A DNA stretch of 46,985 bases, from positions 1 to 46,985 of IMG/VR virus record IMGVR_UViG_3300023198_000515; one strand, written 5' to 3'. The notes beneath the pieces are model-generated. The model was not told the DNA's origin. It saw only the letters and a list, made by a program, of their open reading frames with translations, and searched no databases. This stretch comes from a virus. Of the stretch, positions 1 through 8,019 are shown piece by piece. The first letter of the stretch is position 1. Every line of letters begins with the position of its first letter. The translations under genes were made by a program, and so were the position numbers.

Positions 1-46
1 GCCCAGACAGACCAACTATTAACATATTTTAAATAACACCAGAGCA

Positions 47-154
47 ATGAAGACAGCAGGAGAATATTTAATTAAACAATACGACTATGAAACTACCAAT
101 GAAACAATCAAGGAGATTCAAACCATCACAATGTGGTATGCCTTCCGATATTAG
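47..154 (+). CDS. possible 35-aa peptide
   Basis: A short reading frame starts at an ATG at 47 and ends at TAG. Its composition looks protein-like (acidic and Thr-rich, with a YLIKQYDYE stretch). It overlaps the first 68 bases of the next frame if that gene starts at 87, but only 17 bases if that gene starts at its internal ATG at 138. Short overlaps of that size recur elsewhere here. I do not recognise it, and it may be spurious. Confidence 0.3.
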   Translation: MKTAGEYLIKQYDYETTNETIKEIQTITMWYAFRY

Positions 155-497
155 AGCTAAGAAACAGCTTAGGAACAGGAGTATGCCATTAACTGACACA
201 CAACGCCAAGTACTCAATAAAATGGGTATTAGGTTAAGTAGAAATGCTACTGAAAAAGATGCAGTAAAGATTGCTAAAAGAATTTGTAGCTTTGATAAGA
301 ACTACAAAGAACCTGGACACATTAGCCAATGGACAAGGAAAGGGCATAGTGCTAAACCTAAGGCTATAACTGCACGTCAACATAGGATATCATTATACCT
401 ACATAGAATGGCAACACCTTTTACTACAATAGTCAACGATGAAGTCATTAGACATTCTGGTAGTAAACGTGCAGAGAAAATGTTATCCAAAGCTTAA
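87..497 (+). CDS. small basic protein with W..NQIS.W-like module
   Basis: This is a very basic 136-residue protein, or 119 residues if the ATG at 138 is the start. I recognise no known family. Residues 54-85 contain a DAVKIAKR segment followed by HISQW, which resembles a module found twice in the 1063-residue protein at 1657-4848 (DALALARQ then NQISGW; RALNIATE then NQISQW). This suggests a shared small helical fold or a common partner. It is the first of a run of same-strand genes; the next frame begins 10 bases after its stop. Function is unknown. Its charge would allow nucleic-acid binding, but that is only inference. Confidence 0.6.
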   Translation: MKLPMKQSRRFKPSQCGMPSDIRAKKQLRNRSMPLTDTQRQVLNKMGIRLSRNATEKDAVKIAKRICSFDKNYKEPGHISQWTRKGHSAKPKAITARQHRISLYLHRMATPFTTIVNDEVIRHSGSKRAEKMLSKA

Positions 498-507
498 ACA
501 CACTACT

Positions 508-663
508 ATGGAAAATTTAGAATATGAATTCATTGACCGTTCTATTTCAGCAATGAAAGACGGTTATAATGAAGAAGCCGCTAAGATTGTTGAGGAGGAG
601 TCTAATCTCACCCTTAATGAAGCAAGAACTTTTGTATCACTTCTACATCAAATGGGGGAATAG
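508..663 (+). CDS. small acidic protein, unknown
   Basis: A 51-residue acidic protein rich in Glu, predicted helical, with the segment NEEAAKIVEEESNLTLNEA. The frame is open further upstream to an ATG at 439, but that start would lie inside the preceding gene. The ATG at 508, just after that gene's stop and behind an AT-rich leader, fits the pattern of neighbouring starts better. The next gene starts 3 bases after its stop, so the two are probably cotranscribed. No family was recognised. Confidence 0.55.
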   Translation: MENLEYEFIDRSISAMKDGYNEEAAKIVEEESNLTLNEARTFVSLLHQMGE

Positions 664-665
664 AT

Positions 666-977
666 ATGAATAAACTCCGTAAGTTCTTACTATTGTTTTT
701 ATACACATTTAGAGCAATATTTCCAATGAAACGAGTAAATCCATTAAAGAGCCGAGCTATTTGTACAGCATGTAGTTGGTCTGGTAAATATAATGAGGCC
801 AAACACAGAACCCATAATCAACTTGTATCAAGAGGTGTTACCAATCAACAAGGTACTATAATTGATGCATACATTTTAAATGTCAAACGTCGTAATGGCG
901 GTTGGGTTGATTTATCATGGTGTCCTAAATGTGATTGCTTTATTGAGGTATATTATGAATCTGAAGACAGTGGTTAA
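666..977 (+). CDS. zinc-ribbon protein with hydrophobic N-terminus
   Basis: A 103-residue protein with two CxxC pairs (C33/C36 and C86/C89, with an extra C91). This is the classic layout of a four-cysteine zinc ribbon with a long insertion between the knuckles. Residues 7-20 are hydrophobic (LLLFLYTF), so the N-terminus may be a short membrane anchor or signal. Zinc ribbons of this size in phages often bind nucleic acid or act as adaptors, but nothing here identifies a partner. The gene overlaps the next by 23 bases, which suggests translational coupling. Confidence 0.65.
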   Translation: MNKLRKFLLLFLYTFRAIFPMKRVNPLKSRAICTACSWSGKYNEAKHRTHNQLVSRGVTNQQGTIIDAYILNVKRRNGGWVDLSWCPKCDCFIEVYYESEDSG

Positions 978-1614
978 CAAAAATATTATTATTTGGTACT
1001 ATGTAGAGATCAAACCTACATTAACCAAGTACAGAAATAGGACAGACAGGTTAATAGAACCATTTGTGTCTAAGTTTCAACGATGGTGTTATTTACATAA
1101 TATACCTAGTACAAAAGACTTTACACAATGGTTCTATGGAACCTATAAATCTGATAATGACACTTACGTGTATCACCAAGGTGTTATTCGTTTACAGTTC
1201 CCATTACGTATTAAACGTGGTGAGACTGTTATAACTAAGTATGGTCCAGGTATTATCAAATCTATTATCATAGATGAAGATGAGATCATACAAAGTGTTG
1301 AGGTTTCAATGCTATCTTATAACTTTCGTAGATCGAGAGGATATAGTAAATACCTTAATCAAAACGATTTATCACAATTACAGGTGTATCACAAACCCTC
1401 TAACCAATATGTGCTATTAACCCCAAGGGATTATGCGTATATTATAAATGAGAATCAAGATATTTGGTATCGCGTTACTAATAGAAAGTATGCCACTCTT
1501 CAGCCTAACTATAAGGCAAACATAGAATATATTAAAATATTCAATAACGAAAGAGGTGGGCCTGAAATCCTTAGAAAACTCTTGAAAAAGGGTTACGTAA
1601 TATCAAAGAAGTAA
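955..1614 (+). CDS. hypothetical protein with SH3-like barrel signature
   Basis: A 219-residue protein. The open frame extends to an ATG at 880, but that would bury 98 bases in the preceding gene, so I prefer the ATG at 955 (MNLKTVVNK). The middle part reads GETVITKYGPGIIKSI followed by alternating hydrophobic strands, which resembles a small SH3/KOW-type beta barrel. Flanking regions are rich in Tyr, Arg and Asn. No catalytic motif is visible and the family was not recognised. It ends 42 bases before the large acidic protein gene. Confidence 0.6.
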   Translation: MNLKTVVNKNIIIWYYVEIKPTLTKYRNRTDRLIEPFVSKFQRWCYLHNIPSTKDFTQWFYGTYKSDNDTYVYHQGVIRLQFPLRIKRGETVITKYGPGIIKSIIIDEDEIIQSVEVSMLSYNFRRSRGYSKYLNQNDLSQLQVYHKPSNQYVLLTPRDYAYIINENQDIWYRVTNRKYATLQPNYKANIEYIKIFNNERGGPEILRKLLKKGYVISKK

Positions 1615-1656
1615 ATCGTGTCGTATTAATTTCTCGCTATATTAAACATATAAAAC

Positions 1657-4600
1657 ATGAATAATACAGCAGAAAAACTTGAGTACCAAGCTCAAATGGA
1701 AGATATGCTTGGTCTTAGCAAACAAGCTTTTGCAAGGACTATCTGGGATGACCCAGAAAAAGCTAAATCTCTGTGGGGGTTTTGGAAAGCTTTCGCTCAT
1801 GAGTATTCTGAAAATGTCGATAGAAAGACTATGGCTCAAATGGAGATGCGTAGGATTGAAGCTATTATGCTAAAAATGACCGATATCAATACCGGTTTTT
1901 ATGGTACTAAAGCTTCATCATATATCAATGATGTTGATTCAACTGCAACTGATATAGAAGAAATCCTACCTGAATCTAATGAATCAGAGTCTGAAGAGCA
2001 AGGTAAAGTCGTACCTCTTCACAAAGTGAAGGATTTAGGCGACAAACCACTTCAAGCAGATATATCACAAGCTGCAAGAGAATTGCTTGCTGAAGGCAAG
2101 GAAGAAGACGCATTAGCGTTAGCAAGACAGTACCTTGGTAAAGGTAATTACACTCCTCGTAAGGAGAAGACAACACCTAAGCCTTGGGAAGAAAATCAAA
2201 TTAGTGGTTGGATTAGGAATCTTAAGAAAGGCCCAAAACCTATTGAGACATCTAAACCACCTGCTACGGATAGTGAATCAATGGAGTTTGGAAAACATAA
2301 GACTACGCTTGGTGCGGAGACTCATGCTTTGAAAGACTTCTCTGAACGTTATGTTAAACTTGCTACTGGTGGTTCTGAAGATGCTTTGGCAGCTGAAGAT
2401 CTTGCTGGTATATTCTTTAAGCACCGTAATTACAGTGCTAAGCAAGTTCAAGTATGGAAAGAGACAGTTACTAAAAATAACGATATCTCCAGGCTTGACC
2501 ACTTTGCTGTACTTGGTACAATGGGTACCCTTACTGCAGAGTTAGTGGATAATGACAAAAAGTATGAGAAGATTAATGAAGCAATCAAAAATGCTATGCA
2601 AGACATCCAAGTTACTAAGCCTGCGCTTGAGAATAAAGATGGTTTGCTTACATATCTGATTACTGAAATAGGACGTAAGTTCTATGACAATCTTATCAAT
2701 ACTGCGTTCGAAAGCTCTGAAGGTACAGTGTATGAAATGTACACTAAACTTCATGTTAACGACTTTATAGAAAGGGTCGTTACTGCAAATTTTACCGAAT
2801 CAGACTCCCAAGTCACAACGAACGAGCAGGCCACCCAGGAACAAACTGGCGAGGCTTCCGATTCTAATATTACTGTTGAGGAACTCAAAGAACAGCAATC
2901 AACGGGTAAAACTGTTAAAGCTGTTACAGTAGCTATTATTAGGAATCAAGGTGTTATTGAAGATGCTTTTGCGAGTGAACAATATAACAAGTTTGTTGGT
3001 GAAGGTAAGGAGTATGAAACAAGGGAAGAACTCGACAGGTACGTCGATGAAAATTTCCAAGAGTGGCATGACGACTATAGGAATGGTCTTACAACCTTCC
3101 CACTTGATATATTCAATGAAGTAGTTGAAACAGCTTACTTAAAAGAAATTTCTGTGGAAGATATTATTAAGGAAGCTAAAGGACATGTTATTAAACCTAA
3201 TGGTGGTGTATTAGTCCTCATTAGGCCAGATGAAGAAGGTAAAACTTTTGAAGTCAAATTTAACAAGCCTGAGGATATCGATGATTATGTCAAAGGTATT
3301 TATAACTCTCTTGATAAGGAGAAAGCGGAAAAAGAGGCACAAGCCAATGATGAGACCGAAACTGTAGAAGAATCCACTATTGAAGTAGAGGAGACAACTG
3401 AAAAGCGAGTGGAAGAAGAGTCATCAGCAGACAAAAGTAGTGGGGAAGCTATACAACCTGCCGTTGAGTCTAAAAATACTACTGGTCCTACAGTTAAAGT
3501 TAAGTATATTGAAGATGTCTGTTATAAAGCGATTAAAGGAGGCCAAGATATGGCCTATCTCATGAAGGATAGGAAGATACAGCAACTGGTAGCAGAAGGT
3601 GGTACTATTACTGGTCCCACTAAAGATATCAGTCAATCTTATGATACTTCATCAGAATCGTTTGAAAAGCTTAAGGCAGATCTTGAGCAAATTTACGCAA
3701 GAATTACAACCAAGAAGGGTGGTAAGAAAACTATTGTTGAAAAAGTAAAAGAAATCACGTCTATTAGTAAAGGTGAGGAGCCTGAAACTAAAGAGACAGA
3801 AGTAGTTGATAAACAGCCAGATAAAGGCGAGGAGTCTAAGTCTACCAATACTGTTGATACAACACCTACTTCAATTAACTCTTTTGCTGAAGCGCAAATA
3901 GCTGGCTTTCAACTCATCAAAGGGGGTTGTACGAAGTATGATCTAATGTCCTGGGGTAAGGAAGTGTTTTTAAATCGTAAGATGAAGGAACATGCTAATG
4001 ATGAACAAAAGTTCACTACCCAGGAAAAAGTAGAAATATTCATGAAAGGATTCTTTAAAGACTTTCTTAAAAGTGAAGAACCTGCTAAGGAGGAAACAAA
4101 AGAGCCTGGTCTTACATTGGAACATCTTACTCAAACTGTTATTGATAACAGTAAAGAGGAAGGTATGACATATGCTAAACTATGTATCATGGTTAAAACA
4201 GCATGTAAGAATAGTACATTGGATCTCTCTACAACAGATCAACTCAGACTTGTTCGTGAAAATGCAGAAGAACTGTATAAAGTTTTCCGTGACAAGCAAT
4301 ACCAGCAGAATGAAGAGACCAAAAACAAAGTTTTCGTACCAGAAAAGGTATCCGAGACAGAACCCACTGTGTGGGATAAAGTCAAAGGATTTACCACAAT
4401 TGGTGAGATCTATGCAATATCAATGGAGCTTATTGAGACCGGAGAGTGGCAGAGAGCACTTAATATAGCTACTGAGCTTATTAAGTTAGGCAACATTACT
4501 GATGCACAGAATTGGGATGATAATCAAATTTCTCAATGGTTTGGTACTAATGTACTTAAAAAACCTACAGTAAAAAAAGCTGAAAAGGTTGAGGAGGTTA

Positions 4601-4848
4601 AAGTCGAAGAAAATCTCGATGATAATTTTCGTGCATTACAAACCGCTGATGGGGGGAAATCATTTCGGAATGCTCTCATTAAAATTATGGCCGAAAATGA
4701 AGATAATGAAGCCCTTCGAGATAAAATTATGGCTACCACTAGGGATGGTAGGCGCAATTATGCTCGGAAAATGGCCAAATTACCTACGAAGAAACTACAG
4801 GACAAGATCAACGGTGCAAAAGCCGCTGTCAAGTCCAAAACTAAGTAA
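1657..4848 (+). CDS. large acidic modular repeat protein
   Basis: A 1063-residue, Glu/Thr/Lys-rich soluble protein without signal peptide or membrane segment. It appears to be built from modules joined by low-complexity acidic linkers (roughly residues 560-610 and 690-740). A roughly 50-residue module occurs near both ends: residues 138-190 (DALALARQ, then W177 and NQISGW) and 908-965 (RALNIATE, then W953 and NQISQW). The first gene of the window carries a similar module. Between them, several 60-70 residue helical segments start in a comparable way (about 418, 485, 612, 743 and 819; two contain AIKGG or LIKGG) and may be divergent repeats. The C-terminal 60 residues are basic. I do not recognise a family; a scaffold or multivalent binding protein is plausible. 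A structured terminator follows. Confidence 0.75.
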   Translation: MNNTAEKLEYQAQMEDMLGLSKQAFARTIWDDPEKAKSLWGFWKAFAHEYSENVDRKTMAQMEMRRIEAIMLKMTDINTGFYGTKASSYINDVDSTATDIEEILPESNESESEEQGKVVPLHKVKDLGDKPLQADISQAARELLAEGKEEDALALARQYLGKGNYTPRKEKTTPKPWEENQISGWIRNLKKGPKPIETSKPPATDSESMEFGKHKTTLGAETHALKDFSERYVKLATGGSEDALAAEDLAGIFFKHRNYSAKQVQVWKETVTKNNDISRLDHFAVLGTMGTLTAELVDNDKKYEKINEAIKNAMQDIQVTKPALENKDGLLTYLITEIGRKFYDNLINTAFESSEGTVYEMYTKLHVNDFIERVVTANFTESDSQVTTNEQATQEQTGEASDSNITVEELKEQQSTGKTVKAVTVAIIRNQGVIEDAFASEQYNKFVGEGKEYETREELDRYVDENFQEWHDDYRNGLTTFPLDIFNEVVETAYLKEISVEDIIKEAKGHVIKPNGGVLVLIRPDEEGKTFEVKFNKPEDIDDYVKGIYNSLDKEKAEKEAQANDETETVEESTIEVEETTEKRVEEESSADKSSGEAIQPAVESKNTTGPTVKVKYIEDVCYKAIKGGQDMAYLMKDRKIQQLVAEGGTITGPTKDISQSYDTSSESFEKLKADLEQIYARITTKKGGKKTIVEKVKEITSISKGEEPETKETEVVDKQPDKGEESKSTNTVDTTPTSINSFAEAQIAGFQLIKGGCTKYDLMSWGKEVFLNRKMKEHANDEQKFTTQEKVEIFMKGFFKDFLKSEEPAKEETKEPGLTLEHLTQTVIDNSKEEGMTYAKLCIMVKTACKNSTLDLSTTDQLRLVRENAEELYKVFRDKQYQQNEETKNKVFVPEKVSETEPTVWDKVKGFTTIGEIYAISMELIETGEWQRALNIATELIKLGNITDAQNWDDNQISQWFGTNVLKKPTVKKAEKVEEVKVEENLDDNFRALQTADGGKSFRNALIKIMAENEDNEALRDKIMATTRDGRRNYARKMAKLPTKKLQDKINGAKAAVKSKTK

Positions 4849-4862
4849 TTAGAATACTCTTT

Positions 4863-4982
4863 ACTCCAGTGCTTAATATTTTACTAATGTCATTTGATTG
4901 TGCCCCTTATCCACCACAACCAAAACACATGTGTGAATTAATACTTTTGGTTTACCAATGGTAGGCACTGGAGTTTTTATTA
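4863..4982 (+). terminator. long-stem structured terminator / possible sRNA
   Basis: A perfect 10-bp outer stem (4863-4872 with 4965-4974) is followed directly by a T tract (TTTTTATT). It encloses 92 nt containing a second perfect 8-bp stem (4918-4925 with 4945-4952). It terminates the transcript of the large acidic protein. The branched interior is much larger than a normal terminator loop, so the element may also be a stable small RNA. Confidence 0.7.
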
Positions 4983-4997
4983 ACTTAAAATACTATA

Positions 4998-5246
4998 ATG
5001 AGGTTTCATAACACACCAAAGACAAGACGTAGTGATAGTCTTGTACGAGGTATCAACAACAGGAAGCTTAAATCATTACATAAGCAACTTGCAAAAGTAA
5101 TAGACCAACCAATACATAGACAATCAGATCATATAGCAACCGATCATCATGGTCGCACAATAATAAGAACAAATGGTGGTCTTATGATTCTTACTCAGAA
5201 AGGTAAATTATTACAGAAGATCCAAACGATTGAAAATACAAAATAA
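4998..5246 (+). CDS. small basic protein, unknown
   Basis: An 82-residue basic protein rich in Arg, Lys and His (for example NNRKLKSLHKQ, and DHHGRTIIRTNGG near the C-terminus). It is the first gene after the structured terminator and therefore probably the first gene of a five-to-six gene unit running to the adenylate-forming enzyme at 6444. The start has an AT-rich leader (AATACTATA) and no Shine-Dalgarno sequence. Charge suggests nucleic-acid contact, but no motif confirms this. Confidence 0.6.
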   Translation: MRFHNTPKTRRSDSLVRGINNRKLKSLHKQLAKVIDQPIHRQSDHIATDHHGRTIIRTNGGLMILTQKGKLLQKIQTIENTK

Positions 5247-5247
5247 T

Positions 5248-5775
5248 ATGAGTAAACCAAAGATTAACGAACGATCGGTCATTGAAAGGTGTATACAACG
5301 ATCTAAGTATATTCTTACTGCTCAATCTGTACAACATACTAGAAAGGATGATGATTTCTTCCTTAAACGTATGCCTACCAGTACTTTAGTATCAATGAAA
5401 CATTTACCAGAACTTGACAAAGAATTACTTGTTTTAATAGATGGATGGAAAAGAGATGTAGCTAATTTTCTTAGACCACTTTTTCATGCAAGCAATATTG
5501 AAATAGATGATAAGTTCTGGTTTAGTACACATGAACTAAAGGATGGTTATGTGCTACTTAGTAGTAAAAGTATGGTACAATATGGTATACATGATTTTGT
5601 ATTACTACTTTCAAATGTAGATTCAAACAAACTCTTAGCAGGTCAAATCATTACTTGGATACAATTCAGAGAAGTGATGGACCTTATTGAAGGTGTTGTA
5701 GATGACAAGTCATTTGTAACACATTATATGTTACATAAAATACACAAAAATGCACAAACAAATCAAAGTAGGTAG
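5248..5775 (+). CDS. hypothetical protein
   Basis: A 175-residue protein starting at MSKPKINER, one base after the stop of the preceding gene. The frame also has an ATG at 5230, which would overlap that gene by 17 bases. It is a mixed alpha/beta soluble protein with no visible catalytic motif, signal peptide or membrane helix. Its last 26 bases overlap the following gene, so the genes are tightly coupled. The family was not recognised. Confidence 0.65.
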   Translation: MSKPKINERSVIERCIQRSKYILTAQSVQHTRKDDDFFLKRMPTSTLVSMKHLPELDKELLVLIDGWKRDVANFLRPLFHASNIEIDDKFWFSTHELKDGYVLLSSKSMVQYGIHDFVLLLSNVDSNKLLAGQIITWIQFREVMDLIEGVVDDKSFVTHYMLHKIHKNAQTNQSR

Positions 5776-6061
5776 CATTGTAGTGGTTGAAGAAGGTATG
5801 CATTATGGTCATTTACCTGGAGCAGTTACCAAAGTGGCAGCTAAACCAGGTGTGATAGATGATAAGACTTCCTCTTTTGTGGGTACCCGTAATCTTGAAG
5901 ATTATCGTCATGTAATTATGTGTGAAGATATGACTTCTAACACAGTACCTAAGTCAACCTATTTAAACAAACCAGTTCTGTATGAACAGGTTAGAGACCT
6001 TCGCCCTGCTACTGAATCAGAGAAGGAGATATATCGTCTAATCAAAAAACACAAACGATGA
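5750..6061 (+). CDS. small protein with KOW/SH3-like N-terminus
   Basis: A 103-residue protein. It opens with KVGSIVVVEEGMHYGHLPG followed by further short strands, reminiscent of a KOW or SH3-like beta barrel (VGxxVxV...G). The C-terminus is charged and helical. It overlaps the upstream gene by 26 bases and the downstream gene by an ATGA junction, so it is part of the same operon. No enzymatic residues are apparent. Confidence 0.6.
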   Translation: MHKQIKVGSIVVVEEGMHYGHLPGAVTKVAAKPGVIDDKTSSFVGTRNLEDYRHVIMCEDMTSNTVPKSTYLNKPVLYEQVRDLRPATESEKEIYRLIKKHKR

Positions 6062-6447
6062 ATCAACCAAACAGTATTGAGAAGCCTGTCATAAATGATG
6101 CTGCAATGTCTATATTCAAATACTTATTTGCAAGTAGGATAATGGATTTAGAAGAACAGGGTAGTCAATTGGCAACATTCTCGAAGCAAGCTCAGATTCA
6201 ACATTTAAGAGGTGTTATGAAGAAGTTTATGTTCAGTAGAGCATATTCATTCTTTAAAATAGTCATACTACCTAACAATGGTATGGACCTTGCAAATGCT
6301 GAAGTCTCACTCGAAATTAAAAATTTTGATTATTTCATCAAAGACCTTGAACCTAAACGGTATGTACTAGCAATCAGTTGTACCTGGGATACATTCACTG
6401 CCTTTGAAGAGACCGTCGACAAAAATCTTATAAAACTAGGGTTATGA
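6058..6447 (+). CDS. hypothetical protein
   Basis: A 129-residue protein of unknown family. The N-terminal half is predicted helical (MSIFKYLFASRIMDLEE). The second half alternates hydrophobic strands. It overlaps the gene before it and the adenylate-forming enzyme gene after it by four-base ATGA junctions, the classic sign of translational coupling. A role together with the ANL enzyme is therefore possible, but it has no DSL serine motif or other mark of an acyl or peptidyl carrier protein. Confidence 0.6.
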   Translation: MNQPNSIEKPVINDAAMSIFKYLFASRIMDLEEQGSQLATFSKQAQIQHLRGVMKKFMFSRAYSFFKIVILPNNGMDLANAEVSLEIKNFDYFIKDLEPKRYVLAISCTWDTFTAFEETVDKNLIKLGL

Positions 6448-8012
6448 GAAGACTGATCTTAAATATAATCGAAAGTAATTGGGATCGACAAATATTTGTT
6501 GGTACACCAATGTCAACCTTCTTCATTGATATATATAGATATTTAATATTATTAAATACAGTATATGTTGATGATACTCACTTGATTGCTATACATGGTA
6601 GACGTTCAAGGAATTGGATTGCCTTATACTTAGCTTGTTGGATTGCAAACGTAAACTTTATAATACTATCACCTAGTCTAGAGAGGGTTAAGTTGTTAAG
6701 TATATTACAGTTTGTAAATGCAAGTTATTTATTTACTCAACCATATCTAATAAACTTTTGTCATAACGATATGAAAAATGTACCTTTTCTTAAAGGGGCA
6801 TATGATATGGATAACGTAGAACAAATATCACTACGACAAAGTGTATACAATCAAAATTTAACATTAAACTTAGTTAACAGGCTAGATCCTAGTTTGGTGA
6901 CAAAGCGGTTGTTAAAAGAAATAAAGAAGATGTTTGGTCCAAGTAAAACCCATGATGTGATGAACCTTACACCTGGTATAACTCATCATGTTAACAAGAT
7001 AGTTGTATCAACCAGTGAATCAATATTATCCACTGTTCTCAATGGGATTGAAACACTACCATTCACTTCACAACATTCCATATATTCAAAAGTAGAATTT
7101 GCAGACTCACATGTACTATCTATACTTATACCATTTATCAAAGGGTGTACGTTTGGAGAAATAAGAGATGAAGCAAATGTTATTATTGAATCAAGAGAAA
7201 CCTTTGAAAGAATGTGGTATGATACCGTAGATTCTATATTAGAGTCTAAGATAATATACTGGTTCTTTAAAAAGCGTGCTTTTAGTAAGTTATTTGAAAA
7301 ATATGCAAGTGAAAGTATAAAACGTCATTATGGTAACATGGAATATGTTATTGTACATAATGGTGATATACACGAACGCTGTTTAACTACAGCAAAAAAA
7401 GCTTTACCATTGATTGTAACGTATGGTAGTCAAGAGACTAATCAATTAGTTGCAGTTAATGACTTTTCAACACCTGCATATAATGTACCAGGGTCTGTAG
7501 GGAGACTATTTGGTACACCTCATGTAACTAAGAAAGGTGAATTACTTTTAATGTCTAAAGGAGTATTTAAGAAGTATTTGAGTGACGAAGCTCATACTAA
7601 TTATATTCTTGGACCAGACGGTAGTATACGTACCTCTGATCACTTCACCTGGAAAGACGATCTTCTTACATACAATGGCCGAATGGATGCTGTATATGAG
7701 AAGAATGGTAACATTGTACATTTAGATAAGATTGAACGTCATATAAGGAGCTTACCGTGCATTGAGGAATGTGTACTGCTACCTTGGGAAGATGGTTTGG
7801 TACATCTAAATGTAAAAGTGAACCTACGTTTCGTTGAGGCACACAAACAAGGGTGGAATGAAACAACAAGAATATTAAACAGTTTTTATGATAGCCTAAG
7901 AGCTAGTTTTACTAACTCTATGATATTAGGGAAGGCAGTTATTTCCCCAGTACCACTTAAAAAGGCTTTCAATGGGAAAGTTAGGACATACCTATATAGA
8001 GATCCATCCTAA
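6444..8012 (+). CDS. ANL-superfamily adenylate-forming enzyme homologue
   Basis: A 522-residue protein with the overall order of acyl-CoA synthetase/AMP-ligase enzymes. The N-terminal part has the early 'xxGRRSRNWIALYLACW' helix. Residues 327-332 are YGSQET (A5 motif YGxTE). PGSVGR follows. A TSD with D399 matches the ribose-binding TGD, and GRMDAVYEKNG from G412 matches the hinge motif A8. PLKKAFNGKVR with K512 matches the A10 catalytic lysine. Known ANL enzymes activate a carboxylate with ATP to an acyl-AMP. The phosphate-binding loop (about 174-185, NLTPGITHHVNK) is degenerate compared with TSGTTGxPKG, so activity may be altered or lost. No carrier protein gene is adjacent. It closes the 4998-8012 operon and is followed by the long gene-free region. 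Confidence 0.75.
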   Translation: MRRLILNIIESNWDRQIFVGTPMSTFFIDIYRYLILLNTVYVDDTHLIAIHGRRSRNWIALYLACWIANVNFIILSPSLERVKLLSILQFVNASYLFTQPYLINFCHNDMKNVPFLKGAYDMDNVEQISLRQSVYNQNLTLNLVNRLDPSLVTKRLLKEIKKMFGPSKTHDVMNLTPGITHHVNKIVVSTSESILSTVLNGIETLPFTSQHSIYSKVEFADSHVLSILIPFIKGCTFGEIRDEANVIIESRETFERMWYDTVDSILESKIIYWFFKKRAFSKLFEKYASESIKRHYGNMEYVIVHNGDIHERCLTTAKKALPLIVTYGSQETNQLVAVNDFSTPAYNVPGSVGRLFGTPHVTKKGELLLMSKGVFKKYLSDEAHTNYILGPDGSIRTSDHFTWKDDLLTYNGRMDAVYEKNGNIVHLDKIERHIRSLPCIEECVLLPWEDGLVHLNVKVNLRFVEAHKQGWNETTRILNSFYDSLRASFTNSMILGKAVISPVPLKKAFNGKVRTYLYRDPS

Positions 8013-8019
8013 TTAGTAC

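Noticed and set aside
439-507. Upstream start for the 51-residue protein
   Set aside because: It would lie wholly inside the preceding gene; the ATG at 508 follows that gene's stop.
880-954. Upstream start for the 219-residue protein
   Set aside because: The extension is out of frame inside the zinc-ribbon gene; the ATG at 955 gives the usual short overlap.
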